A program made the translations under genes and the position numbers. From Tolypocladium sp. Sup5 PDA-1 (taxonomy: Eukaryota > Ascomycota > Sordariomycetes > Hypocreales > Ophiocordycipitaceae), in NCBI GenBank assembly GCA_000750105.3, contig JPHH03000108.1, forward strand, positions 1 through 49,280: a DNA stretch of 49,280 nt, given 5' to 3'. Below, in pieces: positions 9,754 to 19,057 of this stretch. Below the pieces are notes generated by a model, which was not told where the DNA came from, made no database searches, and saw only the letters and a list, made by a program, of their open reading frames with translations. Every line of letters starts with the position of its first letter. Within the stretch, counting starts at the first letter, position 1.

Positions 9754-10723
9754 TCGCCAGATCACATGTCTGAGCCCGCAGAAGGTTAAACGCGGCCATG
9801 CTAGGAGTCTTCAACCCTGCGGTCAACGCGGTCAACCCCTGGCAGTTGTGTACACTTGTGGCGGGGTCGACGCTAGGGTATGCTTATTATGCTTATTATG
9901 CTTATGCTGGCCCCTGCCTTACGACGTAGCGCAGTTTGCAAGGCAATCGAATGTAGGCTCCACATTCTCCTCGCACGCTGACGTCAACCTGAAAACTGTC
10001 GGACTCCGCGAGCCGAGATCCGAGTGGCCACAATTCCAGGCCGACCCCTCGTGTTCCGAAATAGGAGAGAGGGGCCCTGAGCCACTTACACAGAGCTGTC
10101 CAATAAACCAACGTCTTGCAAGCCACCGTCCATCCTTTATCACATGAATTGACGGCACAGCCTCCATAAACACGCCTCTTCGAGAACATTCGTAGTCGAG
10201 ACGGCCTGAGGAGACGTGTGGCCAGGTCACCTCTCGGCGCTCACGCGCTCAACAGCGGACATTCTTCGTGTGCAGTGGTGGAACAGTGGCTTGACAGGTC
10301 TGGTGCCGCTGCGCAAGATGCCACTTACACGATGCGGCCTGCCAATCCCCAAAAGTGCATCTTTGGCGTCTTTCTAGGGTTGCTCGTCAACGATTGGCAT
10401 AATCGAGAACTTCAATAGTTCTCATGCCTTCCAATGATTGTTAGTTATATGGAAAACAAGCCTGATGTCTTATTGACACCAGTCGGCAAAGCAGCAAGTA
10501 CCGTTGATCGTGTGCGAAGGGAAGGAGATCGGCGGGTCCCAACTCCCTGGGCGGAAACACGTCAAGGGGCAGCATAAGCCTGCCGCGATGCTCAGCCACA
10601 TTGCCGCGTCTCTATATACTCACGAGATCTTGATAAAATTTGCAGCGGTCCAATGCTTATTGACCCCGTTTGTCCAGGTTCAGTCGCAAGACGAGCTGCG
10701 GTTCCATCCCCGGCAGGGCTAAC
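9754..10723. other. Intergenic region upstream of the GT32 gene
   Basis: No gene is recognised. A TTATGC(TT)A-type short repeat lies at about 9880-9905. The overlapping frames near 9900-10230 look like chance. The final 150 bases would be the GT32 promoter and leader. Confidence 0.45.
10613..10618 (+). promoter_or_regulatory. Possible TATA element of the GT32 gene
   Basis: TATATA lies 106 bp before the GT32 start codon, in a plausible position for a fungal core promoter. There is no further support. Confidence 0.3.
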
Positions 10724-11854
10724 ATGGCGCCGATATGCTGCTCGAGAAACATTAGAATCTGTGTCTGCGTCTTCGTCCTCCTCGCCGTCCACTCGTTCTT
10801 CCCGCTCCTCTATCGCCTCGGCAACTACGTGCGGGAGACGAGCCCCTTCCAGCCCGCGCAGAGGCCCGTCGAGCAGGACTTTACATCGACCCGCAATGAG
10901 CTGGCTTGCCTCTATGGCACGCCACTCCCACCCGACGACCAGCAGCAGCAGCAGCAGCAAATATCGTCAGAGTCGACAAAAGATCCAATCCCAAATATTG
11001 TGCACTTCATCTTTCTGCAGAGGCTCCCGCTGGGCCGCGGCGGCCAGGGCGACTTTGGCTTCCTCAACTACCTCTCCGTGCGCAGCGCCATCGTGTCGCT
11101 CAAGCCCGACACAATCCTCTTCCACTACGCCTACACATCCAAGGACCCCTCGCTGCTCGGCTCCCTCGAAGGAGACCCCCTCATCGAACACAACGACTGG
11201 ATCCGTAGACTCAGGCCGCACGTCGAGCTCGTCCGGCACACGCGCCCCCTGGACAACTACCTCGTCCACGCGGCGCACCTCGCCGACACGCTGCGCCTCG
11301 AGCTCCTCCTCGCCCACGGTGGCATCTACCTTGACACCGACGCCTTCGCCCTGCGGCCCTTCACCGGCATCCTCGCGGCCCCGAGCCCGCAGGACGTGGT
11401 CCTGGGCCACGAGGGCGGCAACCGCGCCGGCCTCTGCAACGCCGTCATCGTGGCGCGGCGCAACAGCTCCTTTATCCAGCGCTGGCTGGACACGTACGCC
11501 GGCGCGGACCTGAACCGCGAGTGGAACGAGCACAGCGTGCTGCTGCCCAAGGAGTTGGCGGCGAGGCACCCGGGGGAGGTGTGCGCTCTGCCGCCGGATG
11601 CGTTCTTCTGGCCGACGTGGACGGGGGCGCACATGCGGTGGATGCACGAGAGGGTGGGCAGGGCGGAGGCGCGGTTCTGGGAGGGGAGGATGAAGAAGAC
11701 GGGAGGGAGCCTGTTTGACAATCAGCTGGCGTACCATGCGTGGAGTCACTTGGCGAGGGCACAGTATCTCGAGAGGTTGACGCCCGATGCGGTGAGGGAG
11801 GAGGACACGAGGTTTAACCTTTTGGTGCGGCGGTTCATGGAGGATGATTTATAG
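10724..11854 (+). CDS. Glycosyltransferase family 32 (DXD sugar transferase)
   Basis: This intact 376-residue protein has the layout of a type II Golgi enzyme. A short cytoplasmic N-terminus is followed by one hydrophobic anchor (ICVCVFVLLAVHSFFPLLY, about residues 12-30), a Q-rich stem (seven Q in a row near residue 73), then a GT32 catalytic domain. The domain opens with IPNIVHFIFLQRLP. The sugar-binding DXD motif lies in LAHGGIYLDTDAFALRPF (about residues 200-217), and NAVIVARRNSSFIQRWLDTY follows. GT32 members such as Och1 and Sur1-like enzymes add mannose or related sugars to glycans or sphingolipids; the acceptor here is unknown. I chose ATG 10724 (AACATGG) because the frame upstream to 10670 has no ATG. 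The gene is GC-rich and without stops or RIP marks, in clear contrast to most of the window. Confidence 0.88.
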   Translation: MAPICCSRNIRICVCVFVLLAVHSFFPLLYRLGNYVRETSPFQPAQRPVEQDFTSTRNELACLYGTPLPPDDQQQQQQQISSESTKDPIPNIVHFIFLQRLPLGRGGQGDFGFLNYLSVRSAIVSLKPDTILFHYAYTSKDPSLLGSLEGDPLIEHNDWIRRLRPHVELVRHTRPLDNYLVHAAHLADTLRLELLLAHGGIYLDTDAFALRPFTGILAAPSPQDVVLGHEGGNRAGLCNAVIVARRNSSFIQRWLDTYAGADLNREWNEHSVLLPKELAARHPGEVCALPPDAFFWPTWTGAHMRWMHERVGRAEARFWEGRMKKTGGSLFDNQLAYHAWSHLARAQYLERLTPDAVREEDTRFNLLVRRFMEDDL

Positions 11855-11980
11855 ATGGTACTTTAACGAATTCTGGACTTACCAGGGGAGCTTGACAAGT
11901 CCGCCAAGTCATGAGGGTATCCGCTGGTTTGTGGCGAGACAAATTATGTTCATAGGACTGGATCAGATGAGGAACATACT

Positions 11981-13207
11981 TCAGGCGAGTACATATAGTG
12001 CGCGGGTCGAGCAAGAGGTTTGGCAGCACCGGATTAACCAGTAAAAGGTACAACACTGAAGTTTTATTTTGAAAGCCACGAGTTGTGAGACCCTTTGACC
12101 AACACACCATTCATTGTGCGTGAAACTACAGTTACTAAAATGCCTTAGAATGTATGAAAATATCGTAAGGCGTCCCGTCGTGAATGGATCTTCAATTTTA
12201 GCTCTGGTGAATGCCACACATTCTTCCGGAGGGTCCCTAAAAGCTGCGACAGTCCATGCCAGTTGTGATGCTACTTCTGCAACCAGGGCGTAATAACTTT
12301 CCATTCTACCGCTGATCCATTGAACTCGGATTGCGGCATTGCATTTGGACAAAGGTGCAGGGAACTTGTCGTTAAACTGGCCGCGAAGTTCGATACATGT
12401 CGGCTCAGAATTCTCATCCTGCCCATGTACACGTAATGAATAAGCTATCGGTATAGTTAGAAACCGGTCAATCATGCACTTCAGATTTAGTGAGTACTCA
12501 CTCGTATCCGGCCACGACGATCGTGCGGCCAATAATGACTGTGACAACCAATTCAGGATATCCACCCCTCTTTGGCCCCAGTGCCAACTAGCATAACAGG
12601 CCGCCGTGTTTGCAAACGCATCCCGTGGCGACCCAGTGACTGTTAGAACCGAGTCAATTGGACCATCAAGGTCGCAAAATTCATTCAAATCAGCAAAGAA
12701 TCGGACATCCCATGTACTGATGACGCGGCCGGCCATTATTCTAAGCTCTTGGAGTCCCTCTTCAGTGTAGCGTATATCCGTTTCCGAAAGTATGTCTTGG
12801 ATCTTGGGAAGTTCATCCTTGAAGGTTTTGGAGAATGTTTGTATATGTGTGGCAATTCCAGGAAGCGCCTCTTCCAGTTTACACACTAGGTCTTCTGCGT
12901 CAACAACCGTATCAATCTTCTCTTGGAGCTCGGACAGGTCGTCTCTAGCTTCGCTTGTTGCAGGGAGCTTCAATTGGACCCAGAAGAGTAGGGATATGGC
13001 TTGCGATATAGACGCAATCCAACCTCGAAGTTCGTCGACCCGCTCACGTCTGTCCTCGCCAAGCCTGCTAGCTATGATGCCAGCAGGGAGGTATGAAGTC
13101 GCTGCATGTGGACGTGAGTCTGGAATTCTCCATGTATCCATCCTCGCGCCCGTGGAAGACTTGGTCTCAATGTCGACGTTCGTGTCGGGATGCCCGTCGC
13201 CAGGGAC
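11981..13207 (-). CDS. Unknown protein or C-terminal domain following the TPR frame
   Basis: The minus-strand frame continues directly from the TPR frame after one TAG (13208-13210), reading VPGDGHPDTNVDIETKSSTG and then MDTWRIPDSRPHAATSY from ATG 13141. It is mostly helical: an early segment WIASISQAISLLFWVQL could be a buried or membrane helix, and DDLSELQEKIDTVVDAEDLVCKL looks coiled-coil. A canonical 57-nt intron (12445-12501, GTGAGT donor, CTAAC branch, TAG acceptor) is in frame with no stop, so the uninterrupted frame hides it and 19 codons should be removed. Recognisable coding character ends near FTRAKI (about 12180). I do not recognise a family. It is either a separate gene or the tail of the TPR protein cut by a nonsense mutation. 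Confidence 0.5.
   Translation of the reverse strand, partial: VPGDGHPDTNVDIETKSSTGARMDTWRIPDSRPHAATSYLPAGIIASRLGEDRRERVDELRGWIASISQAISLLFWVQLKLPATSEARDDLSELQEKIDTVVDAEDLVCKLEEALPGIATHIQTFSKTFKDELPKIQDILSETDIRYTEEGLQELRIMAGRVISTWDVRFFADLNEFCDLDGPIDSVLTVTGSPRDAFANTAACYASWHWGQRGVDILNWLSQSLLAARSSWPDTSEYSLNLKCMIDRFLTIPIAYSLRVHGQDENSEPTCIELRGQFNDKFPAPLSKCNAAIRVQWISGRMESYYALVAEVASQLAWTVAAFRDPPEECVAFTRAKIEDPFTTGRLTIFSYILRHFSNCSFTHNEWCVGQRVSQLVAFKIKLQCCTFYWLIRCCQTSCSTRALYVLA
12445..12501 (-). other. In-frame 57-nt spliceosomal intron
   Basis: On the minus strand the segment starts GTGAGTACTC, contains TTTCTAACTAT near its 3' end and finishes CCGATAG. All three splice signals match the fungal consensus, and the length is a multiple of three. 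Confidence 0.7.
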
Positions 13208-14794
13208 CTACTGTGCCTTCCCGAGAAACCGAGTGAACACGAGGTGCTCACCCGCGGAGTCAACCTGTCTCTGCAGCCGTTCATGTACCCAAGTCCATGT
13301 CCGCTTCATTCTGACTGTCTCAGGGATAGGCTTTTCTGGGTCCCTTTTTATATCCGATTCTACCTCTTCTGATGTGTGAGAAGAATGCGTCGAGTCGATT
13401 TTTTGCGAGGAGATGGAGTCTCTTGTGGACGTAATCGTCGCAGTTTCGTCCATGTCGGTGCCTCCAGCAACTTGGGCCATGTGAGCAACCTCAGCAGCCT
13501 GATTGCGATCATGTATCGAACAAGTGCGCTTGAATCGCATGCCAAACATGTACCCGAGATTGGTCAGTCGACGAGCTTGATCAGGATGTTTAGGAGATGT
13601 TGCCTCTGCAGCCTCTTCAGCGAACTTGATAGCGCGGTCGAGATCGTTCATAGCTCCTGTCCGCTCGAACCGCCTGCTAAGCCAGCTTCCAAGGTTATTC
13701 AATATAGCAGCTCGATCAGGATGGTCAGGAGGTGTGGTCTCTACAGCCATGCTCGCGATCTCCACGGCGCGATTGAGGTCGTCCATTGCTCCCATCCGTT
13801 CGAATCGCATGCCCAACGTATTCCCAATATTGGTCAATCGACGAGCCCGATCCGGATGGTCTGGAGGTGTGGTCTCTACTGCCATGCTCGCGATCTCCAC
13901 GGCGCGATTGAGATCGTCCATAGCTCCTGTCCGCTCGAATCGCCTGCCGAGCCAGCCTCCAAGGTTATTCAAACGTCCAGCCCGGTCTGGATGGTCATCT
14001 AGGGTGGCCTCGACGGCTTCCCTAGCGACACGAAAACCCTCATCGAGGTCCGCTATCGCCCCAGTGCGCGAGAATTTATCGCCGAGTCGGATCCCAAGGT
14101 TATTCAAACGTCTAGCCCGGTCTGGATAGTTGTATAGGGTGGCCTCGACGGCTTCCCTAGTGACACGAAGAGCCTCGTCAAGGTCTATAATCGCCCCAGT
14201 GCGCGAGAATCGGTCACCTAGTTGGCCGCCAAGGTTGTTCAGCAATCCCGCCCGGTTGGGATGGTTGTTGGGCATCGTCTGGACAGCTTGCCTGGCGACG
14301 CTGATAGCCTCTTCCAGGTCCGCCATCGCACCTGTGCGTGAGAATCGGTCACCTAGTCGAAGGCCAAGGTTGTTCAGCAATGCCGCCCGGTCGGGATGGT
14401 CGTCGGACGTCGCCTCGATAGCTTGCCTAGCCACGTCGATGGCCTCTTCCAGGTCCGCCATCGCACCCGTGCGCGAGAATCGCTCACCTAGTCGGTCGCC
14501 AAGGTTGTTCAGCAATCCCGCCCGGTTGGGATGGTTGTGTGGGGTGGCCTCGACGGCTTCCCTAGGGACGCGAAGAGCCTCGTCAAGGTCTGTAATCGCC
14601 CCAGTGCGTGAGAATCTATCGCCGAGCCGGATATCTTGCCCAGACAATCTTGGGCTAGGGGTTGAAAAAAGAAGAGGGAGATACTGAGAGGAATGGGAAG
14701 CCTTTTTATCAGGAGGCAATTCCCCCTCTCGTGGGGTGCCAGCCGCGGCCCCAGCTGCAGGAGTCTGCGAACCGACCTCGGAGTTGTCACACCA
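13208..14794 (-). CDS. Tetratricopeptide-repeat protein, likely NLR C-terminal half
   Basis: Eight well-kept repeats plus one decayed ninth repeat follow one another with a 45-residue (135-bp) period. Each reads like LGDRFSRTGAMADLEEAI, then a helix such as VARQAVEATP, then HPDRAxLLNNLG. This is the TPR_10/TPR_12 (kinesin light chain-like) type found at the C-terminus of many fungal NLR proteins, where it acts as the ligand or partner sensor. The first five repeats carry FSRTGA and the last four FERTGA or decayed forms, which indicates two rounds of duplication. There is no ATG before the second repeat. The frame opens after TAG 14795-14797, which could itself be an intron acceptor (GAATAG), so 5' exons are missing. 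The frame ends GKAQ-TAG, but the same frame stays open beyond. NB-ARC remnants on the same strand at 15.6-16 kb fit an NLR origin. Confidence 0.75.
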   Translation of the reverse strand, partial: WCDNSEVGSQTPAAGAAAGTPREGELPPDKKASHSSQYLPLLFSTPSPRLSGQDIRLGDRFSRTGAITDLDEALRVPREAVEATPHNHPNRAGLLNNLGDRLGERFSRTGAMADLEEAIDVARQAIEATSDDHPDRAALLNNLGLRLGDRFSRTGAMADLEEAISVARQAVQTMPNNHPNRAGLLNNLGGQLGDRFSRTGAIIDLDEALRVTREAVEATLYNYPDRARRLNNLGIRLGDKFSRTGAIADLDEGFRVAREAVEATLDDHPDRAGRLNNLGGWLGRRFERTGAMDDLNRAVEIASMAVETTPPDHPDRARRLTNIGNTLGMRFERMGAMDDLNRAVEIASMAVETTPPDHPDRAAILNNLGSWLSRRFERTGAMNDLDRAIKFAEEAAEATSPKHPDQARRLTNLGYMFGMRFKRTCSIHDRNQAAEVAHMAQVAGGTDMDETATITSTRDSISSQKIDSTHSSHTSEEVESDIKRDPEKPIPETVRMKRTWTWVHERLQRQVDSAGEHLVFTRFLGKAQ

Positions 14795-14797
14795 CTA

Positions 14798-15564
14798 TTC
14801 AAAGGTTCTTCCGCCGAGAGGAGGAAGCCGCAGGCTATAGGCTAGCCTCATTAGCGGACCCCTTTGTCCCTCTCCCTCGAAGTTGCCAACCTTTACCCCT
14901 GAAATGCCTAGCCCTCTCAGAATGACATGGCTGAACCCACATCCTGTTTCCAATGCAACACATAACCAACAGCGAAGTTTCCGCGACCTTGTAGCTATTC
15001 GGCCAGGCTAGGCCGGTGGAACTTATTCCTACGGCGGTAAGGAGCGGGCTGATGATCCATCCATTGCGTAATAGAATCACAATCAGCGTGACCATACGTT
15101 CGACAGAGAGACAGGTTAATCGGGAGAGCACATCACTCGTTGGTCGAATCAACCGGGACCAACAAGTTCCATGCTTCTCGGCATGTCCCTGAGCCGAAGC
15201 AGCCCTCTATCCGTCGCATGGGGCTCGAGACCGACGTCAACGAGGCCTCCTGCCGATGCAGCCGACATTTCTCTGACTAGCAAGGCGTCGCCTTCCTTTC
15301 CCTTCCAGGTTGGTTCGCATCAACAGACCTTTCCGAGACCCCGGCAGAGCGCCCAGTGGTGTAACAAGTGTAGCAAATACGACATGCAGTAAGACCACGA
15401 CGCCGCGGAAAACTGCCAGCCTGTCGGCGGCTGGCCCCTGAGTCCAAGCAGCCCTGCATCTGTTGCACCGGGGTCGAGACCAATGTCGACAGGACCGCCC
15501 TGCCCTTCTTGAATCCCCGTCCGTGTGCCCAACGTTGTGATAAGTGAGGCAGATACGATAGCTA
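14798..15564. other. Spacer between TPR and NB-ARC remnants
   Basis: No domain is recognised. Two segments starting at about 15190 and 15439 share an imperfect stretch (AAGCAGCCCT and following, about 65% over 65 bp), which suggests an old duplication. The missing ARC subdomain of the NLR would be expected here, so this is probably inserted or rearranged DNA. Confidence 0.4.
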
Positions 15565-17149
15565 TCGGTCATTCCTCGGTTCATCTAGCCACCTCTTAAC
15601 GGCTAGCGATACATCGCCATCTTTATCCGAAACCGCACTCTACATATAGCTCAGACCAAGGTACTCCCGAGAGATTCTCATAGCTGCAATCCAGAAGCTA
15701 TAGTTCAATAATATTTTATCTCTCGCATTCAGCCAGATCAATGCAGAAAAATCATTTCGGTGACGCTTCATACATTCGATAGCGAGCTACGTCTTACCCA
15801 TGCCACCCAAGCCATACACGACAATAGTCTAGCGCCCCGGTAACCTACCCAGCTTTTAGTACATCTAGACAAGCTCATCTTCTCTAGCAACAAAGTAGCT
15901 CGCTCCAGTCGCTCCCGATAGGCTCAGAGAAAGGGTGAACGGTTAACGTTACCTCGTGCTAGTAACATATAACGTTAATTAAGATTAACTATAACCTATA
16001 GTTAGGCGTCCCTACCGTTATCTACTCTTACTTCCGCCTCCCATCGCTATTAGACATTACCTATAGCATCCTTGGCCATGATCTACAGGTATTCTAACAC
16101 CGTCATATATCCGACATCTTGCCTTAATAGATATCTAACCATAGTAGTGTGATTTACGTGGATAACGATCGGCTCGGCGTCTACGTGTCCTAGAACGACC
16201 GCCGATGCCTTTAGAACCACCTAATTATGCTTAGTGCTAGTGTCAATGATAGGGGTAGAAACACGAACCATAATACTTAGTCCTAGGACGGTTAGAGTCG
16301 CATTCTCCTCGTAGGCAAACTTTATTACAAAGTCGTTGCTAATCGGTCCGTATTGCCCTAGCTACTACTACAACCATTCTAAATCCCGCTCGAGGTGCTT
16401 TAGAAGCCGGTCGTCTACTACTACGACAAGAGACGCTACATTAGCGAGAACTCGCCCCAGCTACACGCCGTTCCCGCCCTAATAAGGAGTTCCCATGAAC
16501 AGAATTCCATGTATTAACAGTTTAATCGATCGGTATTCGGCCAAGGCGCCCTACCGAGCGGCGTCGGAGTGGATAAGAGCCTAGCGTTGCTAGTTAACAA
16601 AGATTTCGTGCATACACTCTAGCGGATAGGCCTACACTCTTAAGGACGAGCCCTCCTAGGCTATGGGCGACGAAGATAATCGGTCGGTCGATCGACTAGA
16701 TAGTCGTCTCAGTATTAGTGCAGGATGGCAACTGGTGCGCACTCACCTTCGTCATTTTCCGCTTCCTACACAAGTCTAACACCAAGGTTCTCGCATAATC
16801 ATAGAGATACTGCCAGCTCACTCGATCAGCAGCATGCGTATTCGCGTCGTAGCCCCAGCAGAGGATGCGGGCTTGTGGGAGATCCTTAGGGAGGAGGTCT
16901 CGGAGCTAGTGGACGCCATTTTCCGCCGTCCATGATTTATCCCGGTGGCCGTTGAGGCCATGCAGTGCGACGATGCTACCGTTGTGAGACGGGAAGGAGC
17001 AGGGACGTAGATGGCACGTACTCAACGATCGGATTGTCCCCCTCGGAGACAACCTTCAGGCCTTGCGGGTGCTCCACAGGCCGACTTAGCGTGCGGGTTA
17101 TGCGGGGCTTCCGAGATAATGCCCGCTTCGTTCGGCCAAGCGCGACCAT
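15565..17149 (-). pseudogene. NLR pseudogene: SesB-like hydrolase domain plus NB-ARC
   Basis: The minus strand from ATG 17149 (MVALGRTKRALSRKPRI) shows an N-terminal alpha/beta-hydrolase domain of the SesB/lipase type, then a nucleotide-binding domain. Exons assemble across introns at 16976-17021, 16696-16746 and 16581-16635. They give IVALHGLNGHRDKSWTAENG, ARILCWGYDANTHA, the nucleophile elbow FVAHSLGGLV (about 16650) and FMGTPY*GGNGV. The NB-ARC part begins FTLSLSLSGATGASYFVARE and has an intact P-loop GLGGMGKT (15790-15813). In-frame TAGs replace expected Gln or Trp (for example AAR*GALAEYRSIK and GKT*LAIE). The NB-ARC breaks off after KRWLDEPRNDR near 15565. Such proteins act in fungal non-self recognition and programmed cell death. 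The downstream TPR frame on the same strand may be its sensor half. It is inactive as it stands. Confidence 0.82.
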
Positions 17150-18261
17150 CTTGATGAAGCCATGTGATTACTATCTGTAGCCGTATCGCCGTATGGTGTT
17201 GAGTATTGAATCTATCATCCGTTGGTCGGGTGTGTCATTTGTGAACAAAAGCCCATAGATTGTCGACATCCCGCGGCTGAGGCTAGCCTGCAGCTGAAGC
17301 GTCATCCTCGGAACGGCAGAATTTCCCTTCTGCCAGGCGGCTGATGATCGGGTTTTCCGTAAATGTGCCCACAATCTTCCATACCAGTCCCACGCAGTTC
17401 TACGGTCCTAGTCACGTGAGTACCACCAGCAATGATATTTCTTTGCACAGCAGTGAGATCCAAAAAATGCAACAAGGGTCCATGAAGCTGTTTTAGCACA
17501 TGAAGCACTGCCAAGAAAAAGCAACAAGACAGGTCAGCACTGTAGAGAGAGGTTTGACAGCCGAAATCGATTGTGCAAGCCTCAAGAGCCGGAAATGAAT
17601 GTGCCTGCCGACCAGGGGTAGGTACTGCTGAAACAGGCCCGCACTGGGTACCTCGCTGTCGGCCATGAACTTGCGAGTACCAAAAGCCCGTTAGTTTTAG
17701 CGCACGTTTGTATGTGTCAGCATGTCCCGCTATGTATTCCGAAGTCCCGGGGATGCCCACAGTAAAGAGGAGATTTGTTCCAAGAGGAGGTTATTTATGC
17801 TCATGACCATACTTATACCTTGCACGATCTGTTCCCTGCACGATCTGTTCCACGATCTATTTAATAAGTGGTGGGCATTCTATGTAATCTTTCCTCCAAG
17901 TGCTACCAACTTATATCTATGCCTATAGACACGCCTCTTCGGAGAAGTCAAATCTATGCATCAGCCATGAGTTCCGGCTGTCTTCATCCAGCAGCCACCA
18001 CTTCGACCAGGGAACTATTAATATACCAGGTGTTGAGAGTGGAGAGCGGGCGCGCTGCGGGGTTATTTTAGCTTGCGCACCTAGCTGCGCAAGCGAAGCT
18101 GCGGACGCAGATACCGGCGTACGTACCTCGGCCTCTGACTATGGCTGCGTACGCAGACGTGCAGACGCCGCTACACGCGGAAGATCTTCTGCCGGCGACG
18201 CTCTTCGCTTCGGCTCATCGTCCTAGGCCTCCGCTGGAAAGATAAGGAACGTCAAGCTGAA
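17150..18261. other. Intergenic, upstream of the NLR remnant
   Basis: No gene is recognised. A 152-codon minus frame (17302-17760) shows no domain. A 9-bp-arm inverted repeat (GCTTGCGCA / TGCGCAAGC) lies at about 18071-18096 in a locally GC-rich patch. Confidence 0.4.
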
Positions 18262-18680
18262 CTACGCCTCGGATTGAAGTCTAAGCTCTTGCCGGGCTTC
18301 TCTTCCCGGATCCTGAAGTCTCGCTAATTCTATTAGTAGGCGGTACGTGTAGATGCTCATATCATCTTCTCGCAAGGCCCCGGTGAACCATTCCCGGCCT
18401 TGCTCCGCGATCCGTCTGGCCCTTCGTTTTCCAATCTCCGTCGAGGTGAGATACGTCACTAACTCTGGAAGCTCCTGCATGCTCTGGCTGACGGGTATGT
18501 AGTGGACCCACGGCACCAGGCGGTCGTCGTGCCATTCTCGCAGGAGTGTCTGCTTTAAGGGCACCGACTTCGAGGCCAATAGCTTATAGTAGCGGCCGCT
18601 GATTCCGTTTCCGTCAAGCTCGAACACGAGTCGTGATTGAAATGCTCTGTCGCCATCTACCTAGCGTTTGACGTTGAAGT

Positions 18681-18685
18681 AATCC
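18681..18685. repeat. Target-site duplication AATCC, left
   Basis: This is identical to 19053-19057 on the other side of the solo LTR. Confidence 0.85.
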
Positions 18686-19052
18686 TGTCGTGTTATGCGG
18701 TTCCAAATCATATATAAAATAGGGGTAAATTTAGGGGTCAAATTCATCGGTCAAAATAGCGGTTGAATTCCAATTTCATTGATCAAATTGATGCCTGAGT
18801 CTTCTTCATCTTATCCTTGTAGGTGAAAACCTACCCTCTTTATCCTTCAGTTGCCTCCGTGCCTAGCCGGCCTTTTCCTTGCTTTTTCCAGGGATTAGTA
18901 GCCCGACTAATAGATCAGCGCATGACTTATCTAGTCATTAGATCAGATATCTAGTCAGCTATCCAGTCAGCTAGCTAGTCAGCTAGCCACTGACCCCCAG
19001 GACTTCCTTTTCCTCGGCCAAGGGCTGCCTAAGTCAACTAGTCTATCCAACA
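18686..19052 (+). mobile_element. Solo LTR (367 bp) with 5-bp target duplication
   Basis: The element begins TGTCGTGTTATG and ends CTATCCAACA, the TG..CA ends of an LTR. It is flanked by AATCC on both sides (18681-18685 and 19053-19057). A TATATAAAAT box lies 20-30 bp inside and CTAGTCAGCTA-type short repeats at about 18950-18990. Excising the LTR and one AATCC joins the GT90 frame cleanly (CRD*RDYFNVKR), which proves the insertion site. No internal retrotransposon sequence remains, so it arose by LTR-LTR recombination. Orientation is inferred from the TATA box. Confidence 0.88.
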
Positions 19053-19057
19053 AATCC
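19053..19057. repeat. Target-site duplication AATCC, right
   Basis: This is identical to 18681-18685. It is followed by the continuing GT90 sequence. Confidence 0.85.

Noticed and set aside
10906..11762. Other long frames overlapping the GT32 gene on both strands
   Set aside because: They are low-complexity shadows caused by its high GC content; only the GT32 frame has domain motifs.
13208..13255. A short intron (GTGAGC ... ACAG or TAG) removing the TAG at 13208
   Set aside because: It would be only 41-44 nt, lacks a good branch site, and both acceptors shift to a frame that soon stops.
13376..14687. Long plus-strand frames (208, 167 and 185 codons) opposite the TPR gene
   Set aside because: They are antisense shadows of the repeated TPR coding sequence.
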